Origin: Antedon mediterranea
Lineage: Eukaryota > Echinodermata > Crinoidea > Comatulida > Antedonidae
NCBI RefSeq assembly: GCF_964355755.1
Contig: NC_092670.1
Coordinates: 37,745,795 to 37,809,794 of the forward strand
DNA: 64,000 bases
Direction of reading: 5' to 3'
Under the pieces are notes generated by a model, which saw only the letters and a list, made by a program, of their open reading frames with translations, was not told the DNA's origin and made no database searches. Each line of letters begins with the position of its first letter. Position 1 is the first letter of the stretch. The position numbers were made by a program, and so were the translations under genes. This document shows, piece by piece, positions 24,229 to 36,200 of the stretch.

Positions 24229-27200
24229 ATGTCTGCAAGACGGAGAAAAAGCACAACAAAGGGAACGGAAGACGAACAACCAGCCTCACCACCATCTTCT
24301 CGGAAAGGAAAACATAAATCAACCGGTCAAGAAGGAGCTGGGGGTAAACGCCCATTCAGAAGTTGTGAGAAAGCACGGTGCCCAGCCAAGAAGCCTATCT
24401 GCTTTGCAGGCTCAGAAAGGTAGTTGGTTAAAAAAATTACTAAATTAAATACAGATATATACAATGCTTCTTGTTTGGTATTACTATTATGCAAATGCTA
24501 TGTGAATGTATAGATAAAGTATGTTTCTTAAATATTTGTTTGTTTGTCTGTCCGCAGGTGTGCAGGGGACGGATACACCTCAAGGTGGTACCATTTATCA
24601 GCCGGAGAACACTTCTGTAATGAGTGTTTTGATTACTATTATAGAAGGTACCTAAAGCTCATATTTGGGCATATCACTACCATATTTGGGCATATCACTA
24701 CCATATTTGGGCATATCACTACCATATTTGGGCATTTCACTAACATAATTGGGCACATCACACTTTTTTTGTCAAACTAGTTTGATAGTGTAGACAGAGT
24801 TTTACAGAGGAAAGTGCCATGAAGGACTTTATAAAGTCTGTTATTTTTAAAAGTAAAAACATCATTACTATAGATTCATTTGACTTTTTGTTTCAGCCAT
24901 CGAGATGGCTATAAGCTTATGTCCGCCTGGAAAAGAGAATGGAGTTCGTACGGAAAAACCGAAGCCAATCTGAAAATGTACATGGTGGATGAGGTGATGC
25001 CATACTGGGTTCAGTGTACAGTGTCAGGATGTCTAAAGTGGAGAATGTTGCCAAACGATGTCCAATTGTCAAGGGAACTGATTCAGAAATATTGCTGTGG
25101 AATGGTGCAAGTAGGAAAACAGGTATTGTAGGATTAAAGAGGTAGCATAAAAAAAAAATGTACATACATTACATATCTATCTCTCAAATAACAACATAAT
25201 ACTAAATCAGCTACACAGTCTCCTCAGGATATAATAGGGAACTTTCAACTTTAACCTACGACCTATTAAGAAGGTCGACTAATATGTTTGATAATATAAA
25301 AAAAAATTGAAGATATAGAACAGCCAATAAGATTCTATACTTTGCACAAATAAAGGAAAAGAATATTATGTTCGTAACTGTAACAAAAATATACCAAAAC
25401 TATGTTGAGTAATCGGATAAGGAAACATCCTGGTGTTCGTCCGACAAAGAGGATAAATTACCCCATTAAACCATACCCAACCCTAATCACTGAACCTATA
25501 GCTTTACTCACCATTTTCCTAGAGGGATGTTTGTTTTTAGGTTTTGGCGACCGAAGACCAGATCTCCTCAATAAGGTGATTGTTGTAATCATGTAGGCAT
25601 ATGATACGGTTCATTGGGGTAGTTTATCGAAGCTGGTTTATTGTGGTTCGTTATTGGGGTTATGTCTGGTTTGATGTATGTCATTCGTTAGACCCCTTGT
25701 ATTTGTCCTTGCATATACCAATGAATTCACAGGATACAGTAGGTCATCTGAAATCCAAACCATCCTTGCAATTTTTTTTGTTTCATAATTTGTTTATAGT
25801 CAATAAATAACGATGCATGTAATCAAGAGGAGGACCATCGTGTAGAACAGACGAATGATGAAAACTGGCTGACTCTACTAATGAATCCTCCATTATTAAA
25901 GAACTCGCCAGCCGCTCCATACCTGCAGGAATATTACCCAGACGGTGTCGGACTTAGCGCAACTTGTAAAGTTGCTACTATGGGCGTCAGAGGAGGTAAT
26001 ATAATTTAGCATCTTTATCATGATTCAACCATAAAAGAATCATAGTTTATTTATTTATTCAGGAAAATAAGGTATATTTACAAAATATAGAACAAAACAT
26101 AAGACAAACAAAAAGCTAAAGTTGCTTCTATGGGTGTCTTTCTCATTATCCAACCATAGAAGCATCATAGTATATATATTTATTCAGGCAAATAAGATAA
26201 ATTTACAAAATATAGAACTACAATTTATTATTCTTTATACCGGGTAGCCTCATCAGTCAAAAACTTTTCTCCCAGAGGGCCCAGTGTGTAGTACTATGAT
26301 GAGTTTGTGATAAAACAAAAATCTAAGGAAAAATCATTGCCACTAGCTGCCAAGAAAGTACTATACAGCAGTATTTCCTAGAAAGTACTATACAGCAGTA
26401 CTTCCTAGAAAGTACTATACAGCAGTACTTCCTAGAAAGTACTATACAGCAGTACTTCCTAGAAAGTACTATACAGCAGTACTTCCTAGAAAGTACTATA
26501 CAGCAGTACTTCCTAGAAAGTACTATACAGCAGTACTTCCTAGAAAGTACTATACAGCAGTACTTCCTAGAAAGTACTATACAGCAGTACTTCCCTAGAA
26601 AGTACTATACAGCAGTACTTCCCTAGAAAGTACTATACAGCAGTACTTCCCTAGAAAGTACTATACAGCAGTACTTCCTAGAAAGTACTATACAGCAGTA
26701 CTTCCCTAGAAAGTACTATACAGCAGTACTTCCCTAGAAAGTACTATACAGCAGTACTTCCTAGAAAGTACTATACAGCAGTACTTCCTAGAAAGTACTA
26801 TACAGCATTACTTCCTAGAAAGTACTATACAGCAGTACTTCCTAGAAAGTACTATACAGCAGTACTTCCTAGAAAGTACTATACAGCAGTACTTCCCTAG
26901 AAAGTACTATACAGCAGTACTTCCCTAGAAAGTACTATACAGCAGTACTTCCCTAGAAAGTACTATACAGCAGTACTTCCTTGAAAGTACTATACAGCAG
27001 TACTTCCTAGAAAGTACTATACAGCAGTACTTCCTAGAAAGTACTATACAGCAATACTTCCCTAGAAAGTACTATACAGCAGTACTTCCCAGAAAGTACT
27101 ATACAGCAGTACTTCCTAGAAAGTACTATACAGCAGTACTTCATAGAAAGTACTATACAGCAGTACTTCCTAGAAAGTACTATACAGCAGTACTTCCTAG

Positions 27201-30200
27201 AAAGTACTGTACAGCAGTACTTCCTAGAAAGTACTATACAGCAGTACTTCCTAGAAAGTACTATACAGCAGTACTTCCCTAGAAAGTACTATACAGCAGT
27301 ACTTCCTAGAAAGTACTATACAGCAGTACTTCCTAGAAAGTACTATACAGCAGTACTTCCTAGAAAGTACTATACAGCAGTACTTCCTAGAAAGTACTAT
27401 ACAGCAGTACTTCATAGAAAGTACTATACAGCAGTACTTCCTAGAAAGTACTATACAGCAGTACTTCCTAGAAAGTACTATACAGCAGTACTTCCTAGAA
27501 AGTACTATACAGCAGTACTTCCCTAGAAAGTACTATACAGCAGTACTTCCCTAGAAAGTACTATACAGCAGTACTTCCTAGAAAGTACTATACAGCAGTA
27601 CTTCCTAGAAAGTACTATACAGCAGTATTTCCTAGAAAGTACTATACAGCAGTATTTCCTAGAAAGTACTATACAGCAGTACTTCCCTAGAAAGTACTAT
27701 ACAGCAGTACTTCCCTAGAAAGTACTATACAGCAGTACTTCCTAGAAAGTACTATACAGCAGTACTTCCCTAGAAAGTACTATACAGCAGTACTTCCCTA
27801 GAAAGTACTATACAGCAGTACTTCCTAGAAAGTACTATACAGCAGTACTTCCTAGAAAGTACTATACAGCAGTACTTCCTAGAAAGTACTATACAGCAGT
27901 ACTTCCTAGAAAGTACTATACAGCAGTACTTCCTAGAAAGTACTATACAGCAGTACTTCCTAGAAAGTACTATACAGCAGTACTTCCTAGAAAGTACTAT
28001 ACAGCAGTATTTCCTAGAAAGTACTATACAGCAGTACTTCCCTAGAAAGTACTATACAGCAGTACTTCCCTAGAAAGTACTATACAGCAGTACTTCCTAG
28101 AAAGTACTATACAGCAGTACTTCCCTAGAAAGTACTATACAGCAGTACTTCCCTAGAAAGTACTATACAGCAGTACTTCCCTAGAAAGTACTATACAGCA
28201 GTACTTCCTAGAAAGTACTATACAGCAGTACTTCCTAGAAAGTACTATACAGCAGTACTTCCTAGAAAGTACTATACAGCAATACTTCCTATGTGTTTTC
28301 ATTTTGATTGTCTTTTGTTTATTCGTGTGTTGTACTTTTAAAAATAATATACTGTAATTAAAATTTCTCAAGTTTATATTCACAGCGCAACAAAACTTCC
28401 CCTAAAATACCCATAAATAAAAATATTAATGAAATATTTTTTATTACCTTACTGTATAATATATAATTACCATAAATAAAAATATTAATAAAATATATTT
28501 TATTGCCTTACTGTATATCCTGTGTTATTGGATGTGAACTGACTTCCTTTCGTTATTTTCATTTTTGTTCCCTTTATTTTAGGTCTATCGGATGAACACA
28601 GTGAAGGTATAGTATTGTTTCTGATATCATATCCTCTAATTGCACAATTAAAATTGTTTAATTAGCAAAATTGATAATATACTTGTATATTAGTCTTGTT
28701 TATTTTATTTCATTTATATGTAATTTTACTTTTTATGGACCAGAGATTCCGAAATAAAAGATTGAATGAATGAATTAAACTCTGTCTACACTATCAAACT
28801 AAACAAAAAATATGGTAGGGATTATGCCCAAATATGGTAGTGATATGACATCATCATGTTCATATATGGGCACGTCACTTTTTTTTTGTCACATAAAGTT
28901 TGATAGTGTAGGCAAAGCTTTAGGGTTGTTTATTTTACCTAATGTACCATTTACTGTTGAGTCAAAAAGTCATTCTTTACACACTCATGCTTATATGAGC
29001 ATGCATAATCACATGACACTGGAAAACAAAAGGTCGCTAAAATATGCGCTCAGTTTAAGACTTCAGTATTGTACTTTTGTCTTTGCTTGTAAAATAATAC
29101 AATTTCTGTTTGTAGATCTGCATCCATATTTTCAACCGTTTTACCAGCCAGAAGAAAATGGCAAAGCATTGTGTGTACGACCAGATGTTATGGAGTACGA
29201 TGAAGTTCAGGAATTTCCAGAATTTGCACGTGAACAACAAATGTACCTTGGACTTAGAAACCTTGCCCTAGCCTTATGGAATACAAACTATAAGGTTGGT
29301 TGGGTGTTCGGTGAAGAAATTTAGTATCAAAACGACACGGATTGTACTGAGAAGGTTTTAAACTATTTGGTTGGGTGTTCGGTGAAGAAATTTAGTATCA
29401 AAACGACACAGATTGTACTGAGAAGGTTTTAAACTATTTGATTGGGTGTTCGACGGAGAAATTCAATATCAAAATGACCTGAATTCTACTGGGAAGGTTT
29501 TAAACTATTTGGTTGGGTGTTCGACGGAGAAATTTAGTATCAAAATGACTTGAATTGTACTGGAAAGGTTTTAAACTATTTGGTTGGGTGTTCGGCGGAG
29601 AAATTTAGTATAAGAATGACTTGAATTGTACTGAGAAGGTTTTAACTATTTGGTTGGGTGTTCGACGGAGAAATTTAGTATCAAAATGAATTGAATTGTA
29701 CTGGAAAGGTTTTAAACTATTTGGTTGGGTGTTCGGCGGAGAAATTTAGTATAAGAATGACTTGAATTGTACTGGGAAGGTTTTAACTATTTGATTGGGT
29801 GTTCGACGGAGAAATTTAGTATCAAAATGACTTGAATTGTATTGGAAAGGTTTTAAACTATTTGGTTGGGTGTTCGGCGGAGAAATTTAGTATAAGAATG
29901 ACTTGAATTGTACTGAGAAGGTTTTAACTATTTGGTTGGGTGTTCGACGGAGAAATTTAGTATCAAAATGACTTGAATTGTACTGGAAAGGTTTTAAACT
30001 ATTTGGTTGGGTGTTCGGCGGAGAAATTTAGTATAAGAATGACTTGAATTGTACTGGGAAGGTTTTAACTATTTGGTTGGGTGTTTCGGCAGAGAAATTT
30101 AGTATCAAAATGACCTGAATTGTACTGGAAAGGTTTTAAACTATTTGGTTTGGGTATTCGGCGGAGAAATTTAGTATAACAATGACTTGAATTGTACTGG

Positions 30201-33200
30201 GAAGGTTTTAAACTGCATTTGAAAAAACCACCAGGAGGGGTTGTGTGAGGTATCAACATGAGTGTACTGAGAAGGTTTTAAACTACTTGACTGGTTTCTA
30301 CTCTGGGTCAGGTTTTTCTTCTAGAGATATTATATCTACTTCTAATCTATTATTTATTGTTTTTTTACAGAAAGTTGTTACAGTAGAAATGTGTGTTGAG
30401 CATTTGATTGTGCGTGGTCTTGTACGAATAGTATGCTCTAGATACCTCAAAGTCTTCCTAGCATTCTTAACCAAGAAAGGTTTGGTGAACTCGGGACTAA
30501 TGCAGAACCCTCATCTCATTAAAGACATTATAGCAGAAAACTCTAAGCCTGTAAGACTCTTATTACTGTAATATTTTTAAGAATAATCGTTTCATGATAT
30601 GAATATGGTATGAGTGGTCGGGTGGTTAAGACAGTGGAACCGTAATTACGTAGCCATAACATCAATAAGGGTTTAAGGCTCACTCACTCCATGGTTCTGA
30701 TAGTAGAACAAGTCTTCTTGGACAAGGACTGTAAACCATAGGTCCAGTGTACACATCTAGCTCATGTGCGTTTTAAAGAACCTAGTACATCTTTTGAGAC
30801 GAGTAGGGTGTTACCCCGATGTACTAGTACACACACAGCCACTGATCATATCTGGGCCCTCTGGGAGACCAGTCTTTGATGAGAGCGCATTGTCTTGTAG
30901 TAATTTATAGTCAGTAAAGTTTATTTTTTTTAAGTTTGTACATAATTTTATAGTACAGTACTGTTGTTTGGAATTTGTACTAATTTTTTATATTTTATTT
31001 CAGGATTCTGTGATAATAATTGGCGCAGGACCATCGGGCCTGGCAGCTGGAAGGCAACTTCAGAACTTTGGGGCAAATGTCACTATGCTCGAATCTAGAA
31101 ATCGCATCGGGGGCAGAATATGGGATGATAAAAGTTTAGGGGTGTGTGTTGGGAAAGGTGCTCAGATAGTCAATGGGTGCATTAATAACCCTATTGCACT
31201 GATGTGTGAACAGGTATTTGTAATTCTCTTATTTAAAATATTAATAAATAAATGATATATATATAAAAGGCAGCTCAATCCATTTATTTTATATATAATA
31301 ATAAAACATTAAACAATTTGCTCATAATGGGTCTAAAGCTCTGCCTGCACTATAAACTAGTTTGTAGTGTTAAATGTGCCTAAATATGGTAGTGATATGC
31401 TCAAATATGGTAATGATATGATCATCATGTCCATATATGGGCACAACACATTTTGTTGTCACATAAAATTTGATAGTATAGACAGAGCTTTACAAGGCAT
31501 TGCCTGAATTAGCTACCCTACCCCAAAAACTATATACACATTCCCTCAATAATTTATGGAAGTCCAGCAGAAACAAACATACCAGTCTTTGTGTTTATGT
31601 AACAACATTCTGAGTGAATTGTTATAACTTACTTGTAAATCATGTACAGGTGGTATAGGTTTTTTATATTTACACACCGGCGCCTCACAGGGTGGTCTCC
31701 CTTCCGATACAATTTATATTTATTTATTATTGTTTCTATTAGTTTCTTTGCTGTTTTTAAACCCCAAATAAGTATATACACTTTCCTCAATGATTCATGG
31801 AATGAAGGAAGTCCAGCAGAAACAAACATAGTAGTGTTATGTATAAATTATTATAACATGCTTGTAAATCATGTATAGTGTTCAATATTTTAGACAGAGG
31901 CGAAAAGGTGAAACCACCTTGTGAGGCACCTCTGATACAATTTATTGATCTTTCTATTAGTTTCTCTGCAGAAACATCAATCAAATCTTCCAGAATTTAA
32001 CATGAAATAGTTTTACATAATAAAACAATAAAGCATTTTCACTATTGGAAAGAAAATCAATCAAAAAATAAAAATTACACTTAAAAATTTGGCTAAGATA
32101 TCCTCAATAATTGAGTTAGCGTTTATAAGTAGAACATCTCTTGAACCATAAATTACTGAAATAAAAACTTGTAGTAAAAGAATTTATATAATATTTTGTA
32201 TCAAAAGAGCATTTCCTAAAATATTTGATCAATTAATATTACATAAGTTCTGAAGATAATATGTGCTATACTGTGTTGTACGCAAATGAGTGTAAGCATA
32301 TAGCCAAGTAAATGTAGTGTATTGTTTTTATAGGCTGGTATTAAAATGCGAAAGATGCATATAAGATGCGACCTCGTAGAAGAGGATGGATCTGTGACCG
32401 ATACGACCGTTGATAAACGTGTTGATTTCCATTTTAACGCAATGCTTGATGCTATTGCAGAGTGGCGGAGAGACAATGAAAATAAACTAGATGACTTATC
32501 TCTCGCTAGTAAGAATTATAAGAGTCATTAAAGATGTATTGTCCCATAAAAAATTAATTTTTTACATTTTTGTTGTTGAATATGCCATTTTATTATCGCA
32601 TCATAGTTATCTACTTTAAAAAAAATTGAATTGAAAAAAAATTTATTTAAAAAAACTGTAATTTATAGCAAAAAATAGTCAAATTAGCTGCCATCCAATG
32701 GGTTTTTGGTTGAATTTTACCATTTATTTATATGGGAAAACATTTTTGCAGAAGGTATTAACTTTATTAAAACTTCAAAATGGTCTGATTTTATTAATCT
32801 TCATTTTTCATGTTTTGGGGGACAATACATCTTTAATAAATTAAAACTAAAAAAAAATTCCTGACCTTGGGACAGCACCAATAAAATAAAGTCTTAAATA
32901 GCTACTGCTAACCAAGCTTGATTTATTGAGAGATTTCGATTTGCGATCACCAACTATTTACCAAGGTCAGGTCAATCGGTGCATTGTTGGTCATTGTGTG
33001 GGGTATGAGGAAACGCGTCCCAATATCCCCGTTTGCGCATAGTTGAATTAACATGACATAGTTTGGTCGAAAGCTCATTATTATCAATTGATTGCTGTAA
33101 GCCCTCAACACCTACCTGACCAACAAACCCACCTCAATCCCATAAGTTGCTTCTGCCTTCTTGCAACTTTAACATGACTATGTGTTTTGATTTTTTAAAT

Positions 33201-36200
33201 TCTATGTTGTAGAAAAATTACAAGAAATGCATGAAACATTTATTGAAGAAACTAGTTTGAAATTCACAGCAAAGGAGGAGCGCTTGTTCCAATTCCACAT
33301 AAGTAATTTAGAGTATGCATGCGGATGTGATCTATCAAAGGTAAACAAGCATCTTAAAAGTAGAACCTATTATAAATTGTCCCCTTAATAGGGGTGTCCC
33401 ATAAATAGAGTTTGAGTATTTAGTCCTTAAACAAAATACTATTGCTCCTTGTTCATTGGAAAAGTGACCCCCCCCCCCCCCCCCAAAGCCTGGTTTCCAT
33501 TAAAATCGCTACAGCGTTTCCATTAAAATCGCTACACGCGCAAATGTCGTCGACGCAATCGGGAAGGCTCCCCGATTCATCTCAGTCAAATCGGCAAAGT
33601 TCAACCATGTTCAACTTTGTCGGCGATGAATCGTATACGCGTACCAAAGAATATTTAGCACTCGCGTACTAGATCCCCGATAAATTCTAGCGTTTCCATA
33701 GAATCGCTAGGCTCTGTCGTGTAGCGATTTTATGTAAACCAGGCTTTAGGGATTTTCCAAAGGATGTGTTTAAAGCTATGTCTACACTATCAAACTAATT
33801 TGACAAAAATGTGTGATGTGGCCAAATATAGTAGTGACATGCCCAAATATGGTACTGATATGACATTATGTCCATATATTGGCAAATCACATTAAGTTTG
33901 ATAGTGTAGACAGAGCTTTACTGTATGTGATGTACTGTTCAATAACGTTTGTGCCCTAATGGCTTTTAACATGCAGTTCATACATTGTATACAGATCTCC
34001 AGTATATCATTTAATTAATTGGTACATTGTTATTGTTATTGATGTTTTTTATTTATGTGGATATTTTTCTAGGTTTCATCTCTGTACTGGGATCAAAATG
34101 AGAACTTTGCCCAGTTTGCAGGTGACCACACCCTTATTGAAGATGGTTATATGGCTGTTATCAATAAATTAGGTGATGGCCTCGATGTAAGACTTAATAC
34201 AGCGGTAAAGTCCATTGACTATACAGGAAAGGATGTCATAGTACAGACGGATGATGGGAAGACGTTTAAAGCACAGAAGGTAAGCATCTTAAGCTCTGTC
34301 TATACTATTGAACTGGTTTGACAAAAAAAGTGTGATGTGCCAAAATATGGTGGTGATGTGACATCATTATGTCCATATATGGGCACACAAGTTTGATAGT
34401 GTAGACAGAGCTTTAGGCCTTAAAAAATTATTAAGTTGCCTGACCGACCCAAATTTTGATCAAATCTAGAAAAAATGAGAAGTAATTTTTGAAACTTGAA
34501 ATTGCATGTATGAGTGAGTTTTATTTTTTAAATAATTAAAAAAAAAAAATTTTAAACAATGTTTTACGAGGGTGGTCCATCCAGCTGAAGCTGATCATTA
34601 GGGACCCTAAAGAAAAACAATATAACATTACATTTTCTAGGAATTATTTATATCATTACCACAAATTCAGCAAAAAAAAGGGTGGCCTACTGGCCTGTTT
34701 ATTCTTTCTTTTTTGGTCAGATTAACGCAAACTTAAGAATTTAAGAAAGGTGAAGAGAATCTCATTTAAGAATTCTTGGTTAAAATTATCTGAAAATAAC
34801 GTTTGCTTATTTCTGTTTATTAGAAAACAACATTTCTTAAAAAATAATAATTGCATATCAATTGCATTTCATAGGTTCTTGTTACCGTTCCACTGTCGAT
34901 ACTTAAAAGGAATCTAATCAGTTTTAAACCAGCTCTACCAACTCGAAAGCAAGAAGCTATTAATTGCCTAGGTGCTGGAATTATTGAAAAGGTAAAAGAA
35001 AAACGAATTTAAAAGATGGCTAAATTATTTTTGTGATGTATTTTGTGTTGATAAAATTAGTTGAGGTGAGAATATGGTGATAAGAATGGATGTTGCTATG
35101 CTAACAGTAATATAAATTTGACTAGTCTGTTAAAAATTAACTTAAGCTCTGCCTACACTATCAAAATAGTTTGAAAAAAAAAGTATGATGTGCCCAAATA
35201 AATGACATTGATATGCCAACAAGTGATATGACATCATCATGTCCATATATGGGCACATCAAATTTTTCATAAAGTTTGGTAGTGTAGACAGAGCTTTAGA
35301 GTAAAAATGTTTTTTAGACGGTTTTTAACTATGACGTTTTTTCTTCTTCGAGATTTTATGTTACAAACTTGTTTTGTTTCTTATTGCTTCATTTAGATTG
35401 GGCTTCAATTTCCATCACGTTTTTGGAGTAAAAAAGTAATCGCAACAGATTACTTTGGGCACATTCCGCCAGCAGTTGATAAAAGAGGAATGTTTTCTGT
35501 TTTTTATGACATGACACCACCGGTAAGATATCTAGATTATTGTTTAAAATGTATTTTAATTTCCCTTTTTATTTTATGAACTGAAATATCTGATATCATA
35601 GACTATTTTTTTTCGTTTTTCTTTGGGTATTATTTCAATAAAGATAGAATTCGTACGGCAGTCTTAAGAGACAAATCATTAGAAATTTTAACATTAAGAT
35701 CGTTACAAACAAATAAACCAAGACCACTTCCAATTTCAGTTTGTCTATTTTTATGAAGAAAAGAATAATTATTTAAAAATGTTTTTTGCATTGTATTGTT
35801 TAACCACGTCTCAGACAACCCAATAATAGAGGTGTATTCAAAGAACTTTTAAGTTTAAGTTTTTTTTAAAAAGTATTCAAGGGAGGAATCAAATAAAGAA
35901 AGACTTACAAGGACATGTAGACACTAACACAATAACAAACAATCCTGCCATAAACAGACAAAAATGTGGAAACATTGTGGAAAGCGTAATGTCGGAAGAC
36001 CGAAAACGTTAAGAAGAAGAAGAAGAGTTCATTAGGCAAGCTTCGAACGTTGAGATGGAAGAGTGAAAGTTTATTACTAAAAGATGTAAAATTGATCAAT
36101 ATTAAAATATGAACAGTCATCTAGCATACATGATAAAGCTGATAAAGATAGAGATAATTGATAATGATCTGTGTAATCATTTATAATGCTCCGTGTATTA

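Noticed and set aside
26340-28290. Regular repeats resembling a CRISPR array
   Set aside because: Repeats are directly adjacent with no unique spacers, in animal DNA. It is a minisatellite.
28812-29324. 170-codon open frame read as a separate gene
   Set aside because: Its first part is MITE A3 and intron; only 29116-29294 is coding, as KDM1B exon 6.
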